A stretch of DNA of 64,000 bases. It comes from Plasmopara viticola. Its lineage: Eukaryota; Oomycota; Peronosporomycetes; Peronosporales; Peronosporaceae. Below are positions 21,606 through 34,339 of the stretch, one piece after another. The DNA lies in contig MBPM02000124.1 in the NCBI GenBank assembly GCA_001695595.3, forward strand, positions 83,841 through 147,840. The letters are read 5' to 3'. Position numbers and translations under genes: made by a program. The notes below the pieces were generated by a model. That model searched no databases. It worked only from the letters and a program-made list of their open reading frames with translations, and was not told where the DNA came from. The first letter of the stretch is position 1. Every line of letters starts with the position of its first letter.

Positions 21606-22500
21606 GTAAAATACAAATAATTTTTTTACGCACCATATCTGATATAAAGATGTTAATTTACTCATTACTTAATAATGTAGCCTCGCTCTCGTAAGCTACT
21701 CAGAAGTGTTAACAAATAAGCTACACAAAAGTGTTAACAAATAGGGCTGTACCATCCCAGCTCCATTTGGGCGCTTGCGACGATTATGTTCACTAACCAC
21801 AATTGTATTTGTTCTTTTAGGGCACTTTAACCACATCAACTAAACCGTTTTTTACTGCGTAAAAAACGGTATAGTGCTAAAATTACGATGGGGTAAAAAT
21901 TTGTATATATATATTTTTGATTGCGGTAGTTATTGTTTGGTCGAAGGGGTGGTTTTCTTAACTTTTTTTTTTATAGAACGTAAATTTTATCAATCTATAA
22001 CTTTATATGGTGTTTTGCAGAATAATATACGTACAGATTTTGTTTTTTTAATTATGCTAATTTTGAGTACGGATCTGTGTATTTTCGCAGTAGTAGCGAC
22101 GAATGATGATTGTACTTGTCGAGAGGACATCACGTTTAGCCGACGAAAGGTTTAAATTGATCCAAATCAGACTTAAAGCATTCTTCGCCAGTGTAAGTTG
22201 CTAGTATCGGTCGACCCTACAAATGGTTTTGTGCGCTATTTCGGCAAAAACTTGTCAATGGAAAGGTCGTTCAATGCGTTTAATCCGCAAGGCGATATGG
22301 GATGAAAATTGGCAGTAAGATACGGGCGTGCACAGGCGCTGTGTCCGAAATCGAAGATTGTTTACAAGGAGGCAGCGTATTCATTACCATTGTCGTACTT
22401 CCTAGTTGCAGTTTCCATTACAGATCAGTTTGCAATCCTATTACTTGAGATACGGTGCCGCGTTTATTTATCAATCGTTCCTGCTGTATTTTTTCTAGTC
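21606..22500 (+). repeat. Left arm, unit A
   Basis: This ~0.9 kb non-coding block sits directly upstream of effector E2; its inverted relative is the right arm at 29755-30235. It includes a 12 bp hairpin (ACCGTTTTTTAC, loop TGC, complement; 21844-21870). Short open frames show no family signature. Confidence 0.8.
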
Positions 22501-22870
22501 AAATAAATTATGTGCAACTAAATACTATGAGACGATAGTGTCTCAAGATAATTAATTGAAAATGTTATTGGATACAAACAATAGGTCGACAATAAAGAAT
22601 GGATGGTGAATGTTGTGGAACTAGGGGTCCGTACGTACAGTCTCGTCCTTTTTGCTATCTGGTCGCACAATCCCAATCTCGATTTCGTACCAGCTGCAAG
22701 ATTCAATTTTTTTCCGTCGTTCTCACTTTGTCTTGCAGCGTCTCAAGCCATACCATGCGCGTACTCATCCTCGTTAGTACTACCATCATCTTCTTTTTTA
22801 ACGTTAGCACTTGTTATGGCACTCCCTCGAATGTAAGACGCGACGACAAAGACAAGTCCTCGTTTAATGG

Positions 22871-23215
22871 TGTTGGAATTTTGAAGTGGAGGAGTGGAGG
22901 AGCGAAGCTTGCGGTGAGCGAAGAGCGAAGAAGGCACTTGCGGTGTTGAATGAAGATTCGAAAGTGAGTTTATTAACTTGGTCCTTAATTCACAACTCCT
23001 TGCTACATCTAAGCCATTCATTTATCTAAGCCAATCAGAAGAACTTCCCATCCGGGCGCAAGCATCTTCCCATCCGGGCGCAATCATCTTGAGTGCGCCT
23101 GTCCATGTGTCTATTCATGACGTCATCGTTGTTTGCTTGAAACGTCGGACAGCCACTCGTATTGGACAGCCTTGTAATCCGGAATAAAACTGAGGGAAAC
23201 CGGTTACCTTTAATA
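22871..23215 (-). repeat. Copia 1 3' LTR
   Basis: This 345 bp repeat is near-identical to 27280-27624, for example differing at CTTCCC/CTTACC. It abuts the polypurine tract on the internal side. Confidence 0.95.
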
Positions 23216-23222
23216 CTCCCCC

Positions 23223-26200
23223 TCAATACGAGCACGCGTGAATTCCGAGAGCCCTCATCAGGTCGGCATGGCGTGGTCCTGAAAGTGCCTTCGTCATGAT
23301 GTCTGCCAACATGACGGCTGTCTCGCAGTACTCCAGCTTGACTTCACCGCGTTTGACTTCATCGCGGATGTGATGGTACTTGATGTCGATGTGCTTGGCA
23401 CGTCCATGTTTTACTGGATTCTTCGTCATCTTGATGCATGACTGATTGTCTTCGAATATCTTGAATTCCGGCGTGGTCTCATTAGCAGCCGTCAGAATCT
23501 CGTACAGAAGATGATGGATCCACTTGCCTTCTTGTATAGCTAGACTCAAAGCGATGTACTCCGCTTCGCTGGTAGAAAGCGATACGCTTGATTGCTTCTT
23601 GCTTCCCCAACTGATGGGTGCTCCCATCAATATGAATGCGTAGCCTGAAGTCGACTTACGGTCGGAGTGGTCGCCTGCCCAGTCTGCGTCCGAGTATGCG
23701 CGAAAGTCAACCTTGCTCCCGGGCTTAAAACAGAGTCCATGCGACTTGGTTCCTTGTAGGTAGCGAAGAATTCTCTTGACTGCAGTCCAATGCTCATCTT
23801 GAGGGTTTTCCATAAACCGCGACGCATATCCGACGGCAAAAGCGATGTCAGGGCGAGTCGCTATCATTAGATGCATCAGTGCACCGACTGCTTCACGAAA
23901 CGGAACATTTGTTGCTGTCGACTTGTCACTTGGAAAAAGTCGAGTACTTGGATCCGCCGGGCTCACAACGGGCTTGCTGTCGTGCATGCCGAAGCGCTTG
24001 AGAATGTCTTCAATGTAGCGTCGTTGGCACACTGTTACACTTCCGTCAGGGTTCTTTACCAGTTCCATACCCAGGACGAAGACGCATTTACCGCTGTCCG
24101 TCATCTCGAAGCGCGTCTTCAAGTCATTCTTGGTACGCGCGATAAGGTCGGTCGAGCTTCCTGTGACGAGTACATCGTCGACGTAAACCAGAAGCAGCAC
24201 GCAGTGGACACCCACAATCTAAATGTATAGACAGGGATCATAGGCTGAAACTTGAAAGCCGATGGAGCACACAATCCGTCGAAGGTCTCGTTCCAAACTC
24301 GCGAGGCTTGCTTGAGTCCATAAATCGCCTTAATCAGCTCGAGACAGTCGCAATTGTCATCGAGCTCAACCCCTTCCGGCGTCGCGCAAAACACTTGCTC
24401 CTTCATGACGCCGTACAAGAATGCTATCACCACATCCAGTTGGTCAAGAGGCCAGTCGAAGTACTTGGCGATCGCTATGACCATTCGCAAGGTCACATAC
24501 TTGATAACAGGCGAAAACGTCTCCGTGTAGTCGATGCCGTGCTTTTGCTTGAACCCTTTTGCAACGAGGCGCGCTTTATACTTTTCAATCGATCCATCAG
24601 CTCTCCGCTTGATCTTGAATACCCATTTGGTGCCAATGGCGCGTTGTCCAATCCGAAGTTTCGCCGCTCGAAATACACCACGAAGTCGCATCGACTCCAG
24701 CTCTCTTTGAATGGCTTTGCGCCAGTGCACCTGTTCCGGTCCATTAACTGCGTCTTGATACGTCGTTGGCTCGGAAAGGTCAGTAATTTCCACAGCATTG
24801 GCGCTTGCTCGCCATGATCCATCCGCTGGAGACGTGCCATCTTCGTGAACTTGGCCGTCCTTTTCTTCTTCATCTGCCGTAGTGGGCACGCCTGGTCGGC
24901 GTTTAACTTGAGACTGGACGAGACATTTAAGGGCACTTGTTTCTTCCAAACCAGCATTTTGACTATTTGAGCGCGTATTTGAAGTTCTGTTGCGCGAGCT
25001 TGAGTAATTGGGCTTGCGCTTTCCTGTGTACTTGAACTCCGTCGGTCCTGAGTCGTCGATATCGAGGGTGTCGAAGTCGAATAGCGAGTCATTGTCGTCA
25101 TCGTCTGAGCATTCCGCAAAGATGCCGAAGCTTGATTCGTCGAAGTTGACGTCGCGACTGATCACCTCTTTCCCTGCTTTGATGTCGAAGACGCGGTATG
25201 CCTTGGAACGTTCCTCGTAGCCGATAAAAATTCCCTCGCGAGCTTTAGCATCCCACTTGAGTCGTTTTTCTCTTGGTGTCAGAATGAAAGCCTTGCACCC
25301 AAATACTCGCATGTGTTTGACGCTTTGGGTTGGTCTTGTACACAATTTCATAAGGCGTTTTGGCTAGAATCTTCGGAGAAGGCAGTCGGTTCTTGATGTA
25401 GATCGCTGCCATTGCCGCCTCAGCCCAAAACGTTTTGTCCAAACCAGCGTGATGTAACATGCTGCGACCGATCGTGACGATAGTCCGGTTGGCTCGCTCT
25501 GCAGTGCCGTTTGTCTGGTGCGCGTAGCGGACCGTGGGCTGCACCTCGATGCCATGATCGTCGTAGAAACTGAGTAGGGAGTTGGTTGCGAACTCCTTGG
25601 CCCCATCATGACGCACGAACTTGACCTTAGCACCGAAGTGCTTTTCAACCTTGAGGATGTACTTGCGCAGACAGTCTTCACTTTCCGACTTGGCGCGCAA
25701 ACAGAATCCAGCCATACACCCACTTGCCTCGTCCGTGATGATCAGCAAGTATCTGCTACCACCAAGTGACTCGTGCTCCATTGGCCCACAGTTGTCGAAG
25801 TGTAAAAACTCAAACGAAGCAGACTTGGGCTTGCTTGGATTGCTCGGAAATGGATTCTGGACCATCTTTCCTTGCTGGCATCCTCGGCACAGACCAGATG
25901 ACTTAGAGGGTCGCTCGGCGTCCTTGATCATGTTGCTGTCGATCATTTTGCGAAGGACATCAACCGGAGCATGACCCATGCGAGCATGCAAGTCCACACC
26001 GCTACCTTGCACGACTGAATTGGCACAGCGCTGTGGCGTTCGAAGCCAGTAGAGTCCGTTGATAAGATCCGCAATCGCAACAACTTGTTTTGACTTCTTG
26101 CGAGCAACGTGCATCTTAAACCCGTCAAACACAACCTGGAACTGGCCACTTTTGTTGATTTGCGGAATCGATAGCAGATTCTTGCTCATGCTTGGCACGT

Positions 26201-27275
26201 ATAGCGCATCCTTTATTTCGATTTCACGTTCGTTGCCGTTGGGAAGTACCACCCGTTCGATGATGGTCCCTACGCCCTTGATTTCAGTCTTGTTACCGTT
26301 GGCACCAGACAATTCGCCTTCGTGATCATCATGAAGCATGGCGAACTTGGTCTTGTCGTTGCATATGTGATGCGTGGCACCACTGTCAATGGCCCAGAGT
26401 CCCGGTGCATTGCTAGTCGATGACATGCCGCATTCCAGCGAGACTGCAAAGGCAACTCGATCGTCATAGTCGTTGTAGTCGTTGCGCCACTGGACATTGT
26501 TGGCCACGCGTCCACGGTTGTTGCCGCCGCGCTTAGAGCCCCGATTCTCGTCCTTCTGCTTGGTCCAGCACCGCTCAGCCGAGTGCCCCAATTTTCCGCA
26601 GTACGTGCACTGGCGAGGCTCCCGATCAGTGCTGAATGCACGTGCCGTGTCTTCAGTCTTGATCGCCAGAGTCTTCTCGCCCTGCCGCTTGATATGCTCG
26701 TTCGTGAGCACCTTGACGACGTCTTGCGTTTTCAGCTCCGCAGTGCTAATCTCCAAGTTTAAAACCACGTTCTCGTAGCTCTTGGGGAGACTGCGCAGCA
26801 AGCAGATTGCCACGTCTTCGTCCTCTATCTTGGCACCGATGCCGCTGAGTTTGGCGCTGATGTTGAGGACCTCATTGCAATGTTGTAGCACATTGCCGCC
26901 TTCCGACATCTCCATGCTGAAGAGCTGTCGTTTGTGATAGATGCGACCAGCCTTCTGGGATCCACCGTAAAGTGTCTTCACACGCGTCCATGCGACCCAT
27001 GCTTCCTCGCAGTCATCCACGACGTGATGGTAATCCGCGTCCATGTGGAGCAGCATGAGTCCGAAGGCGATATTGTTAAGCTTGACATACTCATCCTTGG
27101 CACGAGAGTCGGTGAAGGAAGGAGTCGTCTGGCGATTCACCACATGCCACGTTGACTTGGTCAGGAACACGCCACGCATGTAGCGGCTCCACGTCACGTA
27201 GTTGTCTCCGTTGAATTTGTCGATGGAGACTTTGGTGGAGACGTCTTGCGCAGTGGACATGGTACTTGGGCTCAT
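23223..27275 (-). pseudogene. Copia 1 gag-pol
   Basis: Domains in order from 27275: gag; zinc knuckle [14 protein letters not shown]; aspartic protease [12 protein letters not shown]; integrase with [16 protein letters not shown], and the D-D-E core ([24 protein letters not shown]); RT ([18 protein letters not shown]); RNase H (YSDADWAGDHSDRKS, SEAEYIAL). The integrase-before-RT order fixes Copia (Ty1). The ATG overlaps the primer-binding site. Lesions: frameshift near 25325, another near 24268, and an in-frame TAG at 24219-24221 just before the YVDD block. The RNase H half (24215-23223) is open. Confidence 0.95.
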
Positions 27276-27279
27276 AATC

Positions 27280-27624
27280 TGTTGGAATTTTGAAGTGGAG
27301 GAGTGGAGGAGCGAAGCTTGCGGTGAGCGAAGAGCGAAGAAGGCACTTGCGGTGTTGAATGAAGATTCGAAAGTGAGTTTATTAATTTGGTCCTTAGTTC
27401 ACAACTCCTTGCTACATCTAAGCCATTCATTTATCTAAGCCAATCAGAAGAACTTACCATCCGGGCGCAAGCATCTTTCCATCCGGGCGCAATCATCTTG
27501 AGTGCGCCTGTCCATGTGTCTATTCATGACGTCATCGTTGTTTGCTTGAAACGTCGGACAGCCACTCGTATTGGACAGCCTTGGAAACCGGAATAAAACT
27601 GAGGGAAACCGGTTACTTTTAGTA
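27280..27624 (-). repeat. Copia 1 5' LTR
   Basis: A 345 bp LTR carrying the element promoter. Minus-strand transcription from here would run away from the downstream half of E2. Confidence 0.95.
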
Positions 27625-29754
27625 AATGGCGCGAACGAGGAGGCGAGAGGAAATGGATTGGTGGATAATCTTGGTCAACCGGCTGTGCACACAATTGACC
27701 GTATTGCCATGGAGATTCAAGAGTTATCGCGCAAATTAGAAAACGAGCTCATGCTTCGAGAAGGAGTTGATTTATACGCGATACAGCGACATGCGCATTG
27801 GCGTGATATGAAACGAAAAGTCTACGAATGGTTGAAGGAACCACGAGTCCACCCAAAGGATGTGTTTAAGTACTTGAACCTTCAAAGCATCTGTCGTCGA
27901 CAAATGGACCCAGTCACATTGGGTCACGACCCAAAGCTTCTTGTGTGGTTTTACTATGTTAGATTTTATAGGGCTAGGAGCACCATGAGTTCAAATAACG
28001 CAGTATTTAGCAACAAAGAGCTCTTAAATTTTTTTTGGCCGAACACATTCAGCCACGATCGAGTTCAAAACTGACGTTTCCGCTTCATGATCCATCCGTG
28101 TATGATCCGTATTCACAAGTCGTGACACTATTTGACTATTATCGACGCAAAAACGTTTTGGAGCAATTTGCTGAGGACATGCTGACGTATATGGTCACGG
28201 ATCCGCTTACCAAGGATTTTGTGCTTAAGGAATGGCACAAGGAATCACCAGAACACATGTTCTATCTCTTGAGGCTCGAAGAAGAACATGCTTTGATTGG
28301 TATTGACGATTTGACTCTGTTTACTGCGTGGCTAGAATACGTTAAGATGTACTTGAAGGTGGACGATCAGAAGTTTAAGCTTGGCAGCTTTATTTTATCC
28401 ATACTGCCAAAGATGTCATTGCCACGTGCCAAGGTCATGTTCGATTCCAATGCGCTCGAGAACGTGTTGGGAGACGTAAATTACTTTAGTGGGAGCCTTG
28501 CAGCGAATGCGCGTAACTCGTGGCACCGGTACCCTGAACTTGAGTTTGAACGCTTGAAAATTTTTAACAAGAAGATTACAGTAGCAAATTTTTTAGATTT
28601 CGCCAATGGGGTTGCGACTGTCGCTTTTTACGCGAAATGGAGGCCATTTAATGGCGATCAGATGTATGATTTGCTGAAATCAAAGCATTCGTTTGATGAA
28701 GTGGTCAATCTGTTTCGAGACCTCGAGCTAGCAGCACAGCACATTGGTTCTTTGGATGAAGGGCAGCGCTTCGACGTCCAGAATTATGCACACTCTATGG
28801 TGCAGTAAATGGCTGATCTCTCATCCATGTTACACCTTTCAGATCGTGGCGAGCATCTCGAAGTTATTTTGAAGAAGCTTATTTCTCAACATGCTGATGT
28901 TTCGGTATTCAAGCAGTGGTTTCCAGCTTCTGTGACGTATTATCGGCGTAAGGAAGACAGAAAAGTTGAAGATGCCATTTGCAGTGCCGTACGATTATTG
29001 CATAGTAATTTGCCATAATCAGAGGATTCGAGCATTTCGTGGCTGACAATAGTTGGAGAATTACAGAATGACGACGCGCGTATTAAACCAGCTTTTGAAT
29101 CGGTGCAGCACATGGCCAGAGAGTTGGATAAATACAATTGAAGACTAGAATTATCGAGGTGCACTGTCTTGTACGCATGTATCGCCATTTTGTTTGTGAC
29201 CTATGATGCCAGTCTTACATAAAAATACATCATTCTTTGTGTGTTTACTCAAGAATGGTTGTTAAGTTTAGTGCTCAACTAATATTTTTTCTCTGCTGCT
29301 TTGCATAAGCAAAGTACACACGTAGCGGATTAATACAAATATTGGCTCAACACTTAAAAGTATTATATCTTTTTCTTCGCCGCTGCGTACCCGATCCTTG
29401 CGCCGACGCGACTATCGACTCAGAGGGAAAAACTACGATATTTCTTTTGCTGTAACGCTTATAATTTGACGCAATCCACGCGTTACCAATACGTAATGTT
29501 GTGAGATTCAAATCACCGGGTCATTCCTTTATTGCAAATAGAGGAAAAGTATTATACGTATAGTGTTGCCTCTGGCGGTCGCAGAGTTTTTGCGGCGGCA
29601 GACAGTAAAAACCAAAATGGTGTCCGGTATATGAACAAAAGGACCGTGAATTGTAATTTCAGCTGAAACATTAATTTATGAAGAGCCTGCTCAGGTTGCA
29701 CAAAAGTGTAGGTCATAAGAAGATATATAAGCGTCTTCCTTCCTGTCCCACCAA

Positions 29755-30235
29755 AAACAGTAAAAAAGACTTCAACAGGAACGATTAATAAATGACTAAG
29801 GCATTGTATCTTTAGTAATGGGATGCTGCAAACCGATCTGTAATGAAAACTGCAACTAGGAAGTACGACAATGGTAATGAATTCGCTGCCTTCTTGTAAA
29901 CAATCTTCGATTTCGGGCATAGCGTCTGTGCACGCCAGTATCGTACTGCCAATTTTTATCCAACGTCGCTTTGCCGACAACATGCATGGAACGACCTTTC
30001 CACGGACAAGATTTTGTCAAAATAGCGCACAAAACCATTCGTAGAGTCGACCGCTTATAACTACTTACGTTGGCGAAGAATGCTTTAACGCTGCCTTGGA
30101 CCTAATATATAACTATGTCCTTCTGACAAGTACAATCATCATTTGTCGCTATCATCAAGAACATACATTGATCCGTACGTTGCCATCTATCCTGAGATAG
30201 ATGGCAATGTACGGATCAATGTACATATTATTATC
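29755..30235 (-). repeat. Right inverted arm, unit A (truncated by hAT)
   Basis: Homologous in reverse orientation to 21606-22500 and in direct orientation to 44757-45655. It is cut at 30235, where hAT sequence begins. Confidence 0.8.
30164..30223. repeat. 28 nt palindrome with 4 nt loop
   Basis: Arms 30164-30191 and 30196-30223 pair with one mismatch. The same hairpin lies at 45167-45226, and degenerate versions at about 868-925 and 62167-62225. Confidence 0.95.
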
Positions 30236-32902
30236 GATTGCAGGATAGAAGAAAGAGCCTACAACGCATCGTTCCCGGATGGAGCCTCCACCATCAAATG
30301 ATCCTGCGCCGCCGCCCCTGTCTGAGATGCGCCGTATTAAGAAGGACGATGACTGATCGTTCATCCGACTTGAAGCTCTAAACGCACAGCTACCACCGGG
30401 AAAGAAGGCGTGGAAATCGTCTGATACAAACTTGGCTTATTGTCTAAAGTGCAAAAGCATTTTCAGCTTTAAATCAGGAAGTAGCGCCAGCATTCGAAAG
30501 CACATAATTAAAAACATCCACAAGATCTCAGCAGAGCTGGGCGTGAACCGGCATCCAAGCGAGTGGCGATCGCACTTCGTGCAACGCGAAAATCTGATGC
30601 AATGATGTTTTCTCCGACAAAGAGAACAAGAAAGATCGATCCAGCTGACGAAGAGATGGCCACAAGAGCTTTTATTGATTGAATTGTCAAACGACTGCGC
30701 TCACTAAGTGTTGCCGACGACAAGGATCTTCGTTTTTTTTTTACGTTGATTCAGACGATGAGAGGTCTGTACGAGCTACCCTCTCGCCGCACTATTACTG
30801 AAAAAATGCAAAATCACTATCAGTTCAAGCGATCGCTGGTAAAGACGCAGATTGCTGAAGATGCAGACTTCTATTCTCTCACATACGACATGTGGATATT
30901 TCGAGCAACAGATAGCTATATTTCGCTAACTATTCATTTTGTGAATACAATTTTGAGATGATGACGTACACTTTGGATGTTATGAGTTTTCGTGGAAAGC
31001 ACACTGGCATCAGGATTAAATGCAAAATGGGCGTGCTCATGCGCAAGTGGGGTCTAGATGTTTCTCGCGTTACCAAAATGGTACTTGATAACGGGTCGAA
31101 CATTGTCAGTGCGTGTGATGCGCTAGGTGTACGACACTTCGGATGCGTGGCGCATACGCTACATTTGATTGTATCAGGAGCTCTCTCAAAAACAAGTGTC
31201 GAAGTGACAAATGTGGAAGAGGATAATGACGGGAACGAGGAAGGTACGGAGGAGATTGAAAATATTGTTGACAGTGAAGATGAGGAGGAGCAGTGGATTG
31301 AGGACCCTGCAATTGAGCTGAAGGCTATTGCGTTCTTGGAGCAAGAATTGGTAGATATCGAATTAAAAACGATTGCAAGTTCTATAGACAACGTTCCGCA
31401 TGAATCTGAGCCACTGGACGGTAATGCTGATGACACGCTGGATGGAGGTCTTCTTGATGGTTGTCTTAGTGTGCGGACAACAACTTCAATTCTAAACGCT
31501 ATGAAGCAAGTCATGAGTGAAACAAGAATGCATGTTTCTAGCTTTCGCAAAATTGTTCACTACTTCAACAAAAGTTCTAAAGGAAAGGACAAGTTGAAGT
31601 CGCTACAAAATGTGGCCGTACCTCTTACCGTTTTTTCAGATGTAGCTACCCGCTGGAATAGCACGCATCACATGATTCAACGCCTTCTGCGACTTCGTCC
31701 AAGTATCCAATCATTCATGGAGTTTATATTGACAGCGAAAGGCAAAGAAGAGTTCAGCGACGCAAGTATTGTGAGGAAAATGTGGTTTAGCATCCAATGC
31801 CTCGACAAGCTTCTCGTGGTTTTTGAGCTGGTAACAAAGACACTATCAGGTGGAACATTCCCCACTGCTACATTGATATATCCATGTATACGCCTTCTTG
31901 AAAAGCGGCTATGAAATCAGAGGATATTTGCCAAAATATCGCCTGCTCACGCTGGAGAATATTACTATAGCTCGGTGCTGGTCCGTCGGTTTTTCTTGTT
32001 TTTGCTCCGAAAAAGATTCAAGCAATTACCTTTGGATGTGAAATATTGCTGCTTGCTTGATCCTCAATTCGTGCATGGTGAGTCACTGAACGCAACAGAA
32101 AAAATAGAAGGGGGGGGGGAGTTCTTGGTGAGCGAGACAATGCGCTTTGGTGATGCTAATGCCGTCGATGATATCTACAGCACGAGCTCCGATGAGGATA
32201 GCGATGAAGAAGAGAACTTCATAAATGATCTCCTTGGACGCAAGCGAAGATTGCCTCATCCTCAAGTGCAAAACGGGTTGTCGCTTCGTGCATAAGTAGA
32301 GGCAGAGGTGAATCGATACTACGATAGATCCCAACAAAATGCACAAGAAAATACGTGCCAAAAGCAGAAGTCGAAAACACAGAAACTTGACGATGGTCTC
32401 AAGTGGTGGCGCGAAAATGGCAGTGATTTTCCGCTCTTAGCTACTATTGCGAGGAAATATTTTGGCATGGTAGCTACATCAGTACCTTCAGAGCGCTGCT
32501 TCTCGTGGGCAGGAACATTCTTACAGCACGGCGTAATAGGTTGTCTTGCAATCTAAGAGATCTCATTTTTTTTACAGCAATACGATTGGCGAGGAACCAG
32601 AGGAGTAGCTGAAGACGTACGGTACAAACGTGCTAAAGAGTTACATGTTGTAGATAGACTTTTTGCACAACTCACGTCAGCTTTAATGTGCCAGCAGCCG
32701 ACTTGTCTTACAAACTCTTCTCCCGTCCGTTCTTATGTTTGTGCAGCTTGAACATGGTATGATTCCAAACCATTGATTTGACAGGTTACAATGTCTTTCT
32801 GAGACGTCAAACAACGTCTAGAGAAACGTGTACGGGAACTTTAGACGGGAACGGGAGCCACATCTTTTTTTTACGTTAACACTGTTTACGTCCCCATCCC
32901 TA
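30236..32902 (+). mobile_element. hAT transposon remnant
   Basis: This segment is absent from the homologous unit at 45236 and begins abruptly inside the right arm. It encodes hAT transposase pieces and ends with a terminal motif of hAT type (GTCCCCATCCCTA near 32890-32902), after which the conserved flank starts. The 5' TIR is not visible, so the left end is truncated. Confidence 0.75.
30423..32556 (+). pseudogene. hAT transposase (BED zinc finger type)
   Basis: A BED-type finger is readable near 30430-30520 (AYCLKCKSIFSFKSG, then H-x4-H). Transposase core frames follow: YSLTYDMWIFRATDSYISLT, then MSFRGKHTGIRI, LDNGSNIVSACDALG and HFGCVAHTLHLIV, a Glu/Asp-rich insert, and TRWNSTHHMIQRLL. 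The hAT C-terminal dimerisation block appears at 32395-32510 (LKWWRENGSDFPLLATIARKY, SVPSERCFS). Breaks occur at 30605, 30960, 31914 and 32295. It would cut and paste hAT DNA in the nucleus but is dead. Confidence 0.85.
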
Positions 32903-34227
32903 ATTTGATACACTCAATTTGATGCGTGGTCAAAATAAGTGAGATTTACCCGTATCAAGATTATGGGAAGACCAAAATTATATGACCAGGTCGGTGGCTC
33001 GATCCATTCCAACTACGAGAAGCATGCGATCGTATGATGCACAATGTAATCGGCTTGATGCGTTCTTACTAACTGCGCAACTATGGCTCACGTATTAATT
33101 GGACCATGATCTACTTGCGTAGTAGGTCATCCGCGTTCTATTTACGATTTTTATCATCCGTCAACAACCACTAAAGTCAGCAAGGTGTAAGTGTCCAAAC
33201 AGGCACAATAATCATCGGACAAAGCATATAGGTAATATGTGCTACACTTGATCCGGTATAGCGCCCGATTCGCATCCACTTCTAAAGAGGCTTCGGGATG
33301 GGTGTTCATTTTGGAAAGATCGTAAGGAAAGTGAAAAACAAAGGATCAAGCATCAAAGTTTTATAAAGTACACGATTGGCCAATGTTCTTGTAGTAAACA
33401 AATGTTTTGTCCCACATAGACACCGTAAGCAACATGTCAACCCTGTTAAAAAATAGAGCAAAGTGCATGATCCTCGAAAGACTGTTGTGGTGTAGTTTCA
33501 ACATGACGCCGTAGACAATCATTTGTAGTCGTATGTAATCCCGAATTTGCGAAGTTGCTATTGAGCTAACCAGTCTTTTATTGGTGATCACAGTTAAAAG
33601 GAAAAGGTATATATCTTTGACTTGCCCCTGCAATACGGCTGCAGAGAATCTGTCTTATAAAAGTTTGGTTAAAGTCTATCAACAAGGCAATTATAGCTGG
33701 TAGATTAATGTGTGCATCTTTGAGCAGAAAAAATGTAAGCCTCGTTAACGTCTTAGGCAAGCGCGCGATCTGGAAGGGGTAGAGATAGCCCCCTGCGTCC
33801 ATTCTTATTGCAGCGTCGACAAGAAGGCTACTTTTCTTAACGAGAGCTTTCTATGTAGACGAGACAGAATAACAACATCCAGGAATAACGCATGATTCTC
33901 GAATCAATTGTTGCGGTGACTTTGATAAGCACTACAATTAAACGAGCTTGTTTTACCTGCCTCTACAATTCTCATATTGCACAAATCAATTTTATTGAAG
34001 TTGAAATCTTCGTTTATTCCAAGTATTAGATGCTGACGAAATAATGGAAGACCCTCACGACCTCGGTGCTGGCTGCACTGCCCGCCGAACGAGACCCGAC
34101 GTATGCGGACACCACTCTATGCCGTGGACTAGCCAGACTAAGCCTAGCACGTGCATAAATTGGCAACGCGATAACGTAATACATTACACTACATTAGATG
34201 CTGACGCTGCAATATAAAAATATATTT
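32903..34227. repeat. Conserved unit flank, unit B
   Basis: About 1.3 kb of non-coding DNA closely matches 55361-56511 and, in part, 9625-10047 plus 19222-19794. It contains the truncated SINE at 34039-34192. Short frames inside it show no family signature. Confidence 0.8.
34039..34192 (+). mobile_element. 5'-truncated SINE-like retroelement
   Basis: Only the 3' 154 bp of the family is present, ending in ATTACACTACATT-type repeats and flanked by an exact 14 bp duplication ATTAGATGCTGACG at 34025-34038 and 34193-34206. 5' truncation with a long target duplication is the signature of LINE-machinery insertion. Confidence 0.93.
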
Positions 34228-34339
34228 GGGAGCGCCAGTAGGTACCCTACACCCCTCTTTATGCTGACCAATCGAAGTAGAGCGTCATATCTTCAGCTAC
34301 CGCTTTTTCACAAATTTAGAAGCGCCGGCGGATATTCCA

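Larger units (their letters stand above)
22871..27624 (-). mobile_element. Copia LTR retrotransposon 1
   Basis: Two 345 bp LTRs (22871-23215 and 27280-27624) start TGTTGG in window orientation and end in TA. They are flanked by the 5 bp target duplication AATGG (22866-22870, 27625-27629). The element reads on the minus strand. A polypurine tract GAGGGGGAG adjoins the left (3') LTR, and the primer site TTATGAGCCCA (27277-27267) pairs with the anticodon arm of initiator tRNA-Met. Defects in the ORF make it non-autonomous. Confidence 0.96.
22755..29141 (+). pseudogene. WY/LWY effector E2, interrupted by Copia
   Basis: The coding sequence is 22755-22870 and then 27625-29141, with the Copia inserted after codon 39 (within SSFNG). 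The signal peptide MRVLILVSTTIIFFFNVSTC and NEEARG lie on opposite sides of the insertion. Further lesions: two extra T in the run near 28030 (FFWPN in place of FLAEH), an in-frame TAA at 28806-28808 shared with E3 and E4, and another TAA at 29016-29018. It lacks the 7 bp deletion found in E3/E4 and keeps GATCAGATGTATG like E1. The WY modules YEWLKEPRVHPKDVFKYLNL and FTAWLEYVKMYL remain readable. Confidence 0.85.

Noticed and set aside
23871..26325. Plus-strand ORFs opposite the Copia gag-pol
   Set aside because: Antisense shadows of the GC-rich coding strand; no independent features.
33361..33802. Minus-strand ORFs in the conserved unit flank
   Set aside because: Not conserved in frame among the three copies; no family signature.
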